Part shown: piece by piece, positions 18,411 to 27,764 of the stretch
Position numbering within the stretch: the stretch's first letter is position 1
Layout of the letters: each line of letters opens with the position of its first letter
Source of the DNA: Korobacter sp963703075
GTDB taxonomy: Bacteria > Acidobacteriota > Terriglobia > Terriglobales > Acidobacteriaceae
DNA: 64,000 bases
Direction of reading: 5' to 3'
NCBI GenBank assembly: GCA_963703075.1
Contig: OY969786.1
Coordinates: 2,604,001 to 2,668,000 of the forward strand
Translations under genes and position numbers: made by a program
The notes under the pieces: model-generated
Database searches by the model: none
Seen by the model: the letters and a program-made list of their open reading frames with translations, nothing else
Told to the model about the DNA's origin: nothing

Positions 18411-21182
18411 CTAGACGCCTCCCGGAATGAGCACGTACACACCGAGGACATCTGGAGGCAGGACTGGCTCTACAGTGACACGGGATGCTCCCGGCATCGA
18501 CGCCGTAGCCGAACGCACTCGCTCATGGTCGGCAAGCAAGATCTTCGCTCGCTGAGCGGCGTAGACGGCTATTGGACCGCTCTCGCCTCGCATCGCTTCG
18601 ATCCGCAGAAGAGCCTGCCGAACGATACGCTCCTGAGCAACAGGGGCCAAGTTTTCAGTTGCAGGCGAACGAAGCAATCCGAACGCCTCATCTCCGACGT
18701 GGGTCGGAGCGTCTGCGTTTCCGGTGAAGGCGAGCGCGCCGGCTTCTTCGACCAGCAAGAGCTTTTCCTGACGACCACGGACGAACAGCTTGAAACGGAG
18801 ACGCATGAGCAGAACGAAGGTTTGAGAAGACACATCCTTGGTCGCCCAAACGCCGCAACGTCCAAGTGATCGCCCCGTAGTCTCACTTGGCTGCAACGCG
18901 CTTTCAAGCAGGAAATCGGCAAGCGTTGAGGGAAGGGGGTGGCTGCGTACAACTACCTCGGCATTGGGAGGCGCGGGCTCCCGAAACGTAATCCTCAGTG
19001 TTCCCTGAAGTCCCCGCGCAGCGAGCCGCTCCAAAACTGTTGGAGGGAGTGCTTCCAGATGCGCCAATTCGGTTCCTCCGGACGACGGCTCAAGTCCGGC
19101 ATTGAGCCGCCCCATTGCCCGGGCCAAAAAGCGCCGTACATCTTCAGGTCCGCCCAACAGGGTTTGCCAACGCTGCCACTCGGGGATCACTTCATCAGGA
19201 CGAAGAGTGTTCTGGGCGAAAACTGCGCGTGAGCGACGCTCTCCCTCTTCGGCGTCGCGCCAACGACGGTCAACTTCATCCGTATCCGCGGACAGTTCAA
19301 TATCGAGGTCGAGGGGAAGTTGCTCCGAACGCCCCTTGCGAAGAAGCAACGCGTTTAGAAGAGCACCCGCCACCGCTGACCGCTCCTCGGGAAGGGGGAC
19401 GGTGACTCCAGTGGCCTTGCGGATGGCTTCGGCCTTGCGCAACACAACTTGGAGAACCGCCCCGTCAATGGAACTGTCGGGAGAGTAAAGGAGCACAGAT
19501 CGGACAACCTTAGCTTGTCCAAAGCGATCTACGCGGCCTTCCCGTTGCTGATGCCGTGTCGGATTCCAAGAGAGGTCGTAATGCACGACCGAATCGAAGA
19601 GATGCTGGAGGTTGATACCCTCTGAGAGGCAATCGGTGGCAACGAGGATGCGCTGGGGTGCGCTTCCCATAGACTCGACTCGCGCTCGGCGGTCTTCAGG
19701 CGTCAGCAATCCGGTTACTGCCTCGACGCAAAGCTTGGGAAATGCCTTACGAAGGCCAGAAGCGACATGTTCGGCCGTAGCAATGAAACGACAGAACAGT
19801 ATTGGGTTGGAGCCATCTTTGAGTAAGGGACGCAGGAGCTCTGTAATCGCATTGAGCTTTGGATCTGGCGCGGTCGTCAGAGCCTCCGCTTGTCGAACCA
19901 AAGCGGCCAGCGCGGGGTCATCGAGTACGACAGCGGCAGGCTCGACATCCAGGCCTTCGGCCTCGTCATCGTCGCAAAGTTGCTCTTCCAGAATTGCTAC
20001 GTCGCTCAATCGGGTACGCAAAGCGCTATGAGCAGCCGCCGGTGAAGACCCTACACAACGCATGAGAGCAAGCGTGCTCCAGAATGCCATCCGTCTATTC
20101 CGCTTATCGCTGCCCGCGCCCTCTACGACACCGAGGCAATAGTCCAGAACATTGTCATGAAAAGCCTGATGCGCAGGATTGAAGCGATAGGGCTTCTCGG
20201 TCGTGTCGTGGCGCGGAGGGAAGGAGCGATCTTCGCCCCAATCCTTGCTTCGAATATCAATCCGACGCCGCTGAACAAAATGCCGCGCCAATCGACGGCG
20301 AGACGCTTCGTCTTCGAGCGAACTGCTGCTGAACTGTGGATCGAGCAACGACAAGAGACGGCTAAATGCCTGCTCGTCACCGCTATGAGGTGTTGCTGTC
20401 AAAAGCAGCAGGTGTCGGTTCGGATCTTCCGCAATTTTCCGAAGTAACTCAAATCGCTGCTGACGCCCGAGGTGGGCGCCGACGCAGGAGTGCGCCTCGT
20501 CGACGATCACAAATGGAGGACATGCGCGTCCGAAGCTGTCGCGTCGCTTTTCGGCCTTGATGTAGTCCAAGCTAACGACGGTGAATGGGTTCGCCTCGAA
20601 GAGAGTCTGCGACTGTGCCAATCCCCGTTCAAGCCGAGCGGCAGAGGCCGCTGTGACCGCCACGGCGTCAAGATCAAACTTGCTGTGCAGCTCTCCGGTC
20701 CACTGTTCAACCAAATGTGGCGGACACAATACGGCGAACCGGTCAATCTCTCCACGATCGACGAGCTCTCGCAGAATGAGTCCCGCCTCTATGGTCTTAC
20801 CGATACCTACGTCGTCCGCAATCATCAGCCGGACCGTTTGCTGGCGGAGGGCCATGAGCAATGGAACCAACTGGTAGGCTCTGGGATCAAACGCGACCCG
20901 AGCAGCCGAGCGGAATGGTCCCGCCCCTCGGCGAAGCGACAACCGCAGTGCTTCGCCGAGCAACAAAGCTGCGTCCTGGGTTGCCCGGTCCTCCGCTTGC
21001 GGAAGGTCAAATTGAGCTGGAAGGACAGGGTCCGATTCGAGCGTGGGGTCGATGAGCTGAACATCCAACTCGCTGCCCGTGAGCGGACGAAGAGAAAGCA
21101 GCGTCTTGTCAATGGAAGGCAGTGCAACCCATTCACGCCCACGTGCTCGAACGAGGTCCCCTGGCGAAAACGTAACGCTCAC
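18411..21182 (-). CDS. SNF2-family helicase, DrmD-like (DISARM class 1)
   Basis: A 923-residue SNF2 ATPase. The N-terminus (FSPGDLVRARGREWVALPS) and the core (RLMIADDVGIGKTIEAGLI, FVIVDEAHSCVG, LLTATPHSGDEQ, then TDCLSEGINLQHL and QQREGRVDRFGQ) match the pattern I associate with DISARM DrmD helicases. It should translocate on DNA within a restriction complex. The start overlaps the stop of the DUF1998 gene (ATGA) and the stop lies two bases before the methylase start, so all are one transcript. The C-terminal 300 residues are unassigned. Family: confident; assignment as DrmD: likely, from sequence resemblance and neighbours. Confidence 0.87.
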   Translation of the reverse strand: MSVTFSPGDLVRARGREWVALPSIDKTLLSLRPLTGSELDVQLIDPTLESDPVLPAQFDLPQAEDRATQDAALLLGEALRLSLRRGAGPFRSAARVAFDPRAYQLVPLLMALRQQTVRLMIADDVGIGKTIEAGLILRELVDRGEIDRFAVLCPPHLVEQWTGELHSKFDLDAVAVTAASAARLERGLAQSQTLFEANPFTVVSLDYIKAEKRRDSFGRACPPFVIVDEAHSCVGAHLGRQQRFELLRKIAEDPNRHLLLLTATPHSGDEQAFSRLLSLLDPQFSSSSLEDEASRRRLARHFVQRRRIDIRSKDWGEDRSFPPRHDTTEKPYRFNPAHQAFHDNVLDYCLGVVEGAGSDKRNRRMAFWSTLALMRCVGSSPAAAHSALRTRLSDVAILEEQLCDDDEAEGLDVEPAAVVLDDPALAALVRQAEALTTAPDPKLNAITELLRPLLKDGSNPILFCRFIATAEHVASGLRKAFPKLCVEAVTGLLTPEDRRARVESMGSAPQRILVATDCLSEGINLQHLFDSVVHYDLSWNPTRHQQREGRVDRFGQAKVVRSVLLYSPDSSIDGAVLQVVLRKAEAIRKATGVTVPLPEERSAVAGALLNALLLRKGRSEQLPLDLDIELSADTDEVDRRWRDAEEGERRSRAVFAQNTLRPDEVIPEWQRWQTLLGGPEDVRRFLARAMGRLNAGLEPSSGGTELAHLEALPPTVLERLAARGLQGTLRITFREPAPPNAEVVVRSHPLPSTLADFLLESALQPSETTGRSLGRCGVWATKDVSSQTFVLLMRLRFKLFVRGRQEKLLLVEEAGALAFTGNADAPTHVGDEAFGLLRSPATENLAPVAQERIVRQALLRIEAMRGESGPIAVYAAQRAKILLADHERVRSATASMPGASRVTVEPVLPPDVLGVYVLIPGGV

Positions 21183-22225
21183 GCGGACACTCCTAGAGCT
21201 TCCAGAAGCTCCCGTGGGGCCTCAGCTGGGGGGGTGGCTGGCAGAACAACGACGTCAAACGCCATATCACTGAGCACCTTAGCCGTCTCGCTATTGGGTG
21301 TCTCAGTAGTTGCGACTACACGATGTTCTTTCCAAACCAGCGAAAACTCAGAACCTTCAGCAAGCAGCGGCGTGCCAGACGGCGCAGGCAGACCCCAGTG
21401 CTCTATGGCTTCGTGCCACGGTGATGCAGTAGTCGATCCAGACGCACGAGTCGAAGTCACAATGCAGCGGCTCAGGCGGAGAAGAAGTGCGAGCGCCGCT
21501 TCATCTGTACGGTCAATGAGTTCATGGTCTAGCTGATTGTAGTAAGAAAGAAGGCATCGATAGCACCCTCTAACGCAATGCGCATTCGGGACGGTCAAGA
21601 GGAGACCTGGATCGCAGGTCGCAGCCGCAGCCTCGACGCCTTCATAGTGCATTAGCTTGATTGCTGTACGCGCAATTTCCGCCAGCTTCGTCGGCTCTTG
21701 CAATATCCTGCTGAGTACGCCTGCGCCTCCTTCAGTAGCTTCGTAGAGCAGGATCGAACGCCGGGTGTCCGCAGTAGGTAGAGGTTCCGAAGCAGTCTCT
21801 CCCTCTTCTAGTTCAAAGGTGAGTTCGATACTGCGAAGTAGGGCGTGTTGTACGGTTGCTGACGTAGCCAGGCTTGGCCTTCCATCCGCAAAACGTATGA
21901 GCAAAGCGTTCTTTGTATCTTGCACAAACGGAACAATCAGTTGAGCGGTCGGCACGTCGGGATCGGGAGTATCGCTTTCATCTTGCCCCTTACCCCATCG
22001 CCCGGTAGCTGGATCGATCCAAAAGCCAAGTTCTGTCTTGGTCTTTCGACGCCAAAGACCCTTATTAATTCGACTAATGCGCGCGCCCGCCCCATAGTCC
22101 AAGTTGAGGATTGCCTCGTCCCCTAGTTGCGCTGTAGCGCACAGGATATCCAGAACTCCTTGGCGCATCGGCCACTCGAAGACGCTTTGGATTTCAAAGC
22201 CCTGCCGCTGACGGTGCCTCATCAT
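21179..22225 (-). CDS. DUF1998 (MZB-type zinc-binding) protein, probably the C-terminal part of the upstream helicase
   Basis: A 348-residue frame carrying the DUF1998 signature: LLYEATEGGAGVLSRIL and a Cys cluster (TCDPGLL, then CVRGCYRCLLSYYNQLDH). In helicases of the YprA/MrfA type this zinc-binding domain follows the helicase core in the same chain; in DISARM it is the separate protein DrmB. Here the frame starts 32 bases inside the end of the helicase gene. The sequence just after the helicase residues ITSNDE continues naturally in this frame (RHRQRQGFEIQSVFEW), so a one-base frameshift of a single gene of about 1720 residues is the simpler reading. Natural overlapping genes cannot be excluded. 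Confidence 0.8.
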   Translation of the reverse strand: MMRHRQRQGFEIQSVFEWPMRQGVLDILCATAQLGDEAILNLDYGAGARISRINKGLWRRKTKTELGFWIDPATGRWGKGQDESDTPDPDVPTAQLIVPFVQDTKNALLIRFADGRPSLATSATVQHALLRSIELTFELEEGETASEPLPTADTRRSILLYEATEGGAGVLSRILQEPTKLAEIARTAIKLMHYEGVEAAAATCDPGLLLTVPNAHCVRGCYRCLLSYYNQLDHELIDRTDEAALALLLRLSRCIVTSTRASGSTTASPWHEAIEHWGLPAPSGTPLLAEGSEFSLVWKEHRVVATTETPNSETAKVLSDMAFDVVVLPATPPAEAPRELLEALGVSA

Positions 22226-25200
22226 TTGAAGTGATCCTCAGTGCTGGTTGTGTCTCCACGTTGTCGATGCGTAACAGATTCTGAATAGGTGTGAGGCCGG
22301 CTAGGCTACGGCCACAATTCACACAGCGCTCCAGTTCTTCGATGTGAGCGGCTCCGCAATTCTCACAGATATACATCTGCCCCGTGGCGAGATTGCCGGT
22401 TTCTCCGAGCTGGCGCCCTGGCGGAAGCTTGGCTTTCGTGACTCGATAAGCTCGGCCCTCGTGGTACACCATACTTCTCGGACCGAACTCCGCAATAGCC
22501 AAGAAGCGTGCGCGCTGCAAGAACGTGCCCTTACCGTTGCCCGATGAAGGGACATATGCGTAAAGCGGTAGCCGCGGAAAGTTGTAACCGGGAAGGAAGC
22601 CCTCTGTCGCTAAATATCGGTACGTATAGAAGTCGGAGCCAAAAGAAGATGTGCCCCGTTCCAAGAGAGCAAGCTGCTCGTTCGCCTGAGATTGTTCAAC
22701 TTTCACATCCCGGCGTTCTTTGGCAGAAAGTCCCGGTATCTCTGACCTTCGGTTGGCATCAGTCAATTGCTGGAGCGCCGTTTGATAGAGCTGCCTCCAA
22801 CGTCCAAAAGCTGCATTGAAACGGTCTCGGGATCCGGCGCTAACTTCCTCTGCAAGCGCTTGTCGATCCAAGGCCCAAGGAGCACGGTCTACAGGCAACT
22901 CATCGGCTATGCTGTCGAGAATTCTCTTCATCGCCACGGACGCAGACTGAGTTAGACCTGTCACCCGCAGAGCTTGCTGCAAACTCAGCTTGAGGGGTTG
23001 TTCATCAAGCTGCAGATCCAACACGTGCGGTATATCAGATGCGAGCTCTTGACGCGATTCCGCCAGCCACACGGCGTGTAAATGGGACTCAACAAGATCG
23101 CGATTCGCGAGGTCTAAGCTAGGAGCCCTCACGATCCCACGCACCATCTCCTCCGGCTTCGAAAAGTAGTGCTGGTCATGGGGGCTCTGCGCAGCACAAT
23201 AGGCGACTACGAGGGCCGCTTGACCGGACCGTCCCGCGCGGCCCGAGCGCTGCGCATAATTGGCCGGTGTGGGAGGAATATTACGCAAGTAGACCGCATT
23301 TAGCGCTGAGATATCGACCCCCAATTCCATCGTTGGAGAACAAAATAAAAGCGGCAAAAATGCGTCGGTCTCCTCAGGAAGCCATCGCTTCGGATTCTCC
23401 GCGAGAAACTCTCGATCCTCCTTCCCGTACCGAAAACGATTCTCCCGCCACTGCCGCCTATCTTGATCGACTTGAGCGGTATGCTCACGACCTTCCAATC
23501 CAAATAATCCATCGCCGCCTGCGTCCAACATTGCGGCCAAGGATTGATAAAGACCAACGAAATAGGTGTTTGCGCTAGGTGCCTCCACCCCCGCATAAAG
23601 GCGTACCACCGACGAATTGAGCTGCCAACCTTGAGTGTCGAATGGCGTCTGAACCCGATTCAAAAATCCGTAGTTGCCTTCCGCGCAACGAATCATGGAG
23701 GCCAAGACAGCCGTGTAACGACTGGCAGAAAGTCGCGGGGCCTGCCAAAGATCTCCTTTTCTAAGTTGCCGTGCGAGGCTACTCCCAGGGCCGGATCGCA
23801 GTAACAGTATTTCGTCGTTGAAGTTGGCTCGAACTGTCCCTTGTACGAGGGTGGCGGCCGAACGTTCATTTTTCGCTTCATCACGCGTAAGGCTCCAGGG
23901 TGCGCGTAGAAGTGTCTGAGAAGTATTAGACAAGACCTCGAGTGAGTTGAGCTGGAGGGCGTCAGCGCTCAGCGCGAGTCCCCGGCGCATGTGGTCGAAG
24001 AGGCAAGTGAAGACCCGCTTCCGAATCGCTGGGGACGCCTCGCGCAATTCCGGAACAGCTGCAATAAACTGGGCCTCATCTGAAACAAAATCATCGAGCC
24101 CTGAGTAATCGGCGCTTACCAAACGAAGCTCTTCGAGGTTTGGGTTTGTAAACCTCCATCCTCGTCGCTGATCCGCCCAAATCCGATGAACAAGCACTTG
24201 GCCGATTGCTCGCTCCGCATCGTTCAGTCGTGCACCCAACGCTTCAGGATCAGCCATCCACTCTTTACGACGGTCCTTATTCAATGCAAGGAAGCCAAGT
24301 TTTTGGCGAACACGGAGTCCAATCTCGGCCTCCCCGAGTCCATCCGGCCCAGCGTCACGAACCGCAGCAAAGATCGCTGCGCGCAAGAGCGTGACGAAAA
24401 GAAAATCATTAAAATGACCCGCTTGCAGAGCAGCATCTTGGCGGTTGTCCGTGAATGCGAGCACCTTCCGGGTATGAACCCGCAAATCGCTTTGCTCGGA
24501 CATCATCCAACGCAATGCGCTTGACGTGAGGAGTGTAGTAGCGGAACTCCGACCTTCCCCTGAAAGACCGGCAAGCTTATTGATCTCACGGGCTTGACTA
24601 GCGACCTGATCCTTACAGCAGGGGCAAAATCGAAACTTGCCCGGAATGAACCACGCCAGGGCACCCGTAGCCGAAATGCGGCCATTGGCGGCCACCCTAA
24701 CCTGTTCAAGCAGGTAATCGCGCTTGTCCAGACTCACTCGCTCAGCGCCGCGCGCAGTTTCGCGCCAATCTTCGGGGTAATCCTGCACGTCCCCGCCGAA
24801 ACTGAAATCGGCGTCCCCAACATGCATCATCGTCAGGTAACCGGCCCGGTCACCTCCGTTGTCTTCTTTGAGAGGCAGCTCATCAATCGGTCTAGCCAAA
24901 GCCTCATCATGACCATTGCGTCGGGTAAGCGTAACCGGGTGAAACTCTTGCCCACAATTTCGGCAGAACACCAAGGCGTAGAGCCGCGCCTCTGGATCTT
25001 CAGGATGATAAAGCTGTCCGTCTAAGGTGACGAGGCGTTCACCCCTGGATCGAAGCGTCGCATACACCCGGCCCGCGCCAGAAATAAAACGGTGCAGTTT
25101 GAACGCCAGGAACGCTCGTGAACCAGAGCCACCCCGTTGATCGCTAGGTCGGCTCATGACAGAAAGCATCTGCTCCAAACGCTCGCGGCAAAGCTCTTCG

Positions 25201-26348
25201 TCTTTGCCGGTGTCGTTACTCAAGAGCTTCGCAGCCTCGCTCAGTCTCACGGGTGGACGCCGAGCCAGCTTCTGACCATCTTCGAGCCCCATCCGTAGCT
25301 CAATCCAGGCTGCGAACGGATCGCGCTCTAGTGCATCATCGGTCACGTCTCTGTCCGAAGCATCCTCTAGCCGCGCCGTCAGCGCGCGATTGAGGGCAAT
25401 CCCCAACTTCAACGAGGGATTTGTTGCACGCTCCAAACTCTCATCGATTACGGAATCAGGGGAGATTGTGGAACCAAATAGACGTGACGCAACTTGAGCA
25501 ACGGCAGCCGCACGAGTTTCGGGCCCACCTTCGCTCGCCATCGTTGCGGAAGTCCCGATGCAAACTGGCGCGCGTTGTCGGCAGAGTCGATCCCTCAATC
25601 TGCGGACCAGCATTGCCACATCGGCACCTTGTCTTCCTCGATATGTATGGAGTTCGTCAAGGACGATGAAGTCCAGACCCTCAGCGTTTGCGATGACTTG
25701 CTGATCCAACGGATCCTGACGAGTCATTAGAAGCTCAAGCATCATGAAGTTCGTCAGGAGAATGTCTGGAGGATTTCTAGAAACTGCCTCGCGCTGCTCT
25801 CGGCTTTCTTGTCCTGTGTACCGAGCGAAGGTGGGCCTCTGAGATTCCGGAACTCCAGATTCCCCGATGAACTTTTCCAACTCCTTCACTTGGCTGTTCG
25901 CAAGCGCATTCATGGGGTAGATAACGATCGCTCTCGTCCGCTTCGTTGAGGAAGCGGAAGCGTGTGCGCGCAGCGCTGCATCGATGATCGGTATGAAGAA
26001 ACAGAGCGACTTTCCAGACCCGGTGCCTGTCGTTACTACGAAACTCTGCCCTTGACGCGCTTTTGCTACTGCCTGCGACTGATGTTTGTACAGCTTGACC
26101 TGTTTCCCATCAACCCTGAAGACGTTCTCAATGTCGGCACATAGATCACCGGCGCGGACTAGGTCGGCGAGCGTCGATCCAGACTGATAGTGAGGATTAA
26201 TACTTACCAGCGGCTCCGGCCAAAAGGTTCCTTGGGCGTAAATGTGCTCGACCTGTTCAGCAATGTCGTGGGCGCGAATCTTGGTAAAAGATCGTGCAAA
26301 CGAGGCGTATTCGCGAATGAGGTGGCGATCCAAACTGAATACGTTCAT
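22194..26348 (-). CDS. DEAD/DEAH-box superfamily 2 helicase, DrmA/YprA-like
   Basis: A 1384-residue helicase. Motif I VVTTGTGSGKSLCFF, Ia YPMNALANSQ, II VLDELHTYRGRQGAD (DELH box), III CIGTSATMA, and in the second lobe MELGVDISALNAVYL and AQRSGRAGRSGQ are all present. Zinc-finger-like pairs occur at CRNCGQEFHP, CPCCKDQ, and near the C-terminus CENCGAAHIEELERCVNCG. The long insertion between the lobes carries the first two. It is the first gene of the minus-strand DISARM-like operon, and its start (26348) is far from the divergent Schlafen-like gene. It should load or translocate on DNA during restriction; the exact role is inferred from DISARM. Confidence 0.85.
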   Translation of the reverse strand: MNVFSLDRHLIREYASFARSFTKIRAHDIAEQVEHIYAQGTFWPEPLVSINPHYQSGSTLADLVRAGDLCADIENVFRVDGKQVKLYKHQSQAVAKARQGQSFVVTTGTGSGKSLCFFIPIIDAALRAHASASSTKRTRAIVIYPMNALANSQVKELEKFIGESGVPESQRPTFARYTGQESREQREAVSRNPPDILLTNFMMLELLMTRQDPLDQQVIANAEGLDFIVLDELHTYRGRQGADVAMLVRRLRDRLCRQRAPVCIGTSATMASEGGPETRAAAVAQVASRLFGSTISPDSVIDESLERATNPSLKLGIALNRALTARLEDASDRDVTDDALERDPFAAWIELRMGLEDGQKLARRPPVRLSEAAKLLSNDTGKDEELCRERLEQMLSVMSRPSDQRGGSGSRAFLAFKLHRFISGAGRVYATLRSRGERLVTLDGQLYHPEDPEARLYALVFCRNCGQEFHPVTLTRRNGHDEALARPIDELPLKEDNGGDRAGYLTMMHVGDADFSFGGDVQDYPEDWRETARGAERVSLDKRDYLLEQVRVAANGRISATGALAWFIPGKFRFCPCCKDQVASQAREINKLAGLSGEGRSSATTLLTSSALRWMMSEQSDLRVHTRKVLAFTDNRQDAALQAGHFNDFLFVTLLRAAIFAAVRDAGPDGLGEAEIGLRVRQKLGFLALNKDRRKEWMADPEALGARLNDAERAIGQVLVHRIWADQRRGWRFTNPNLEELRLVSADYSGLDDFVSDEAQFIAAVPELREASPAIRKRVFTCLFDHMRRGLALSADALQLNSLEVLSNTSQTLLRAPWSLTRDEAKNERSAATLVQGTVRANFNDEILLLRSGPGSSLARQLRKGDLWQAPRLSASRYTAVLASMIRCAEGNYGFLNRVQTPFDTQGWQLNSSVVRLYAGVEAPSANTYFVGLYQSLAAMLDAGGDGLFGLEGREHTAQVDQDRRQWRENRFRYGKEDREFLAENPKRWLPEETDAFLPLLFCSPTMELGVDISALNAVYLRNIPPTPANYAQRSGRAGRSGQAALVVAYCAAQSPHDQHYFSKPEEMVRGIVRAPSLDLANRDLVESHLHAVWLAESRQELASDIPHVLDLQLDEQPLKLSLQQALRVTGLTQSASVAMKRILDSIADELPVDRAPWALDRQALAEEVSAGSRDRFNAAFGRWRQLYQTALQQLTDANRRSEIPGLSAKERRDVKVEQSQANEQLALLERGTSSFGSDFYTYRYLATEGFLPGYNFPRLPLYAYVPSSGNGKGTFLQRARFLAIAEFGPRSMVYHEGRAYRVTKAKLPPGRQLGETGNLATGQMYICENCGAAHIEELERCVNCGRSLAGLTPIQNLLRIDNVETQPALRITSNDEAPSAAGL

Positions 26349-26566
26349 GAAAGCCCCTGCCCGAATCGGTCAAAACCCTGTTTAAGTACCATCGCACGCT
26401 CTGAGTTTTCGCTGGTTGCGAGATAAGCCATTTTCCCACAAGAAACCTCTTCGAGGGCTGTTTCGAGAGAGGATGTATCTTCTCTCACTCGCCGTTTGCG
26501 CCTCCTTCTATCCGCTCAACCGTTCTTGCCAAGGGCAAATGCACGCCTGATCAGTATGCCAGTGGC

Positions 26567-27176
26567 GTGATGGCCGGTCAGTGCATTCTGGTGGATGCCT
26601 TCGGCGATGTACGGTCGAAAGATCACCGGAAGATTTTCGTGGCGCTTCGCGATGACGCCCGCACCGCGCTCGAATACACCCGTCTCTATCGCACCGGCCC
26701 CTCCGCAGAGATCAGATCCGGCGAGGATATCTTTAGAGAATTCAAATCAACGCTTCGCTGGAACATCAAAGCCGGCCGGAATGATGAGGCGATCACCCAT
26801 TCGGCACTGAAAACCATCGCAGCATTCGCCAATAGCAATGGTCGAACTCTCTTCATCGGAGTTGATGATATGCAGAGACCGACAGGACTCCAGTTGGACG
26901 GCTTTCCCGACATCGATAAATTCGGCTTGCACCTCAATAACCTGGTGAATGGCAGCATGGGGGCAAACGTGGCGGCCGCGTTACAGATTACATATCCTGT
27001 CGTTGACGGGAAGCAGATCTGCCGAATCGGAGTTCCTCGCATTCCCTCCCCCCGGTCTATCTGAAATACAGAGGAGAAGAGGAGTTTTTCGTTCGGACTG
27101 GCCCGAGCACGACCAAGCTCTCCCCGAGCGATCTTGTGAAGTACATCAACATCCACTTCGCAGTTATTCGTAACTA
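26567..27176 (+). CDS. Schlafen/AlbA_2 putative DNA-binding domain protein (frame broken at a C run)
   Basis: The protein contains an AlbA_2 domain: EFKSTLRWNIKAGR, then ALKTIAAFANSNGRTLFIGV and DDMQRPTGLQLDGFPD. The first frame fails at the C run near 27045-27052. The sequence continues perfectly in the next frame (VYLKYRGEEEFFVRTGPST, then LSPSDLVKYINIHFAVIRN) and stops at 27176, giving about 200 residues. A one-base length error in the C run is the likely cause. The start is GTG 26567 or ATG 26570; open sequence upstream (from about 26470) might also be coding. AlbA_2 proteins are often regulators in defence islands. It is divergent from the DISARM-like operon. Confidence 0.68.
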
Positions 27177-27362
27177 AATCCGTCACTCTTTGCGAGAAAC
27201 AGCTTCTCTCAACAGCAAGAATGGCTGAACTGATTTTCAATGTTCCTTCACATCGGCCCTAAATTGGGCGATTTGAGAATTTGGACGGCCGCACTTCGAC
27301 TTTCGGCCCTCAACGGCACCGGTGCCATCAGTGTCGAGAACGTTGCGGTGCATTTTCGCCTG

Positions 27363-27764
27363 CTACTGATCGTCGCGTCCGGTCAGCAGAAACTCGAGTC
27401 GATCGCATTCCTCTGCCAAAGCAGAAAGGTAGTACGTAAGCTCGGGCAGATCGACTTCGGTAGAATCATGGTAAATACGGCCGACAATTCGACCGACATC
27501 GTCGAGCGTGAGCGCAACGATGCCGGTCTGTGTGTTTCTGCGCCAGAGGAACTCAACCAGCTCACTGGGCGAGAGGGCTTGCGCCCGGGTAGATCCAATT
27601 ACCTTAGAAGATAGAAGGTACGATCCATTGATCCGAGAGATCTCAATGGTCTGAAATCTTCCACTGGGCAATGTCACGGTCGCGATTCCGCCTTTGTAAG
27701 AAAGCTTGCACTGGGAGTCGGGTAACCGATCAACTCCGGCTAACAACTCATGAATGCGCTGCAT
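27363..27764 (-). CDS. Small conserved-looking protein, last gene of the PLD-SNF2 operon
   Basis: A 133-residue soluble protein with a beta-rich start (CKLSYKGGIATVTLPSGRF) and a helical C-terminus (LPELTYYLSALAEECDRLEF). The fold pattern resembles small secretion-chaperone-like or YbjN-like proteins, but I cannot assign a family. The start ATG lies inside the end of the SNF2 gene (17-base overlap), so it is coupled to it. It is probably an accessory or regulatory subunit of the operon. Confidence 0.72.
   Translation of the reverse strand: MQRIHELLAGVDRLPDSQCKLSYKGGIATVTLPSGRFQTIEISRINGSYLLSSKVIGSTRAQALSPSELVEFLWRRNTQTGIVALTLDDVGRIVGRIYHDSTEVDLPELTYYLSALAEECDRLEFLLTGRDDQ

Noticed and set aside
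20472..21536. 354-residue plus-strand frame
   Set aside because: Antisense to the DrmD-like SNF2 gene, whose helicase motifs are plainly visible on the other strand.
12632..26348. BREX system
   Set aside because: A large adenine methylase is present, but no PglZ phosphatase, BrxC ATPase or Lon-like BrxL is found.
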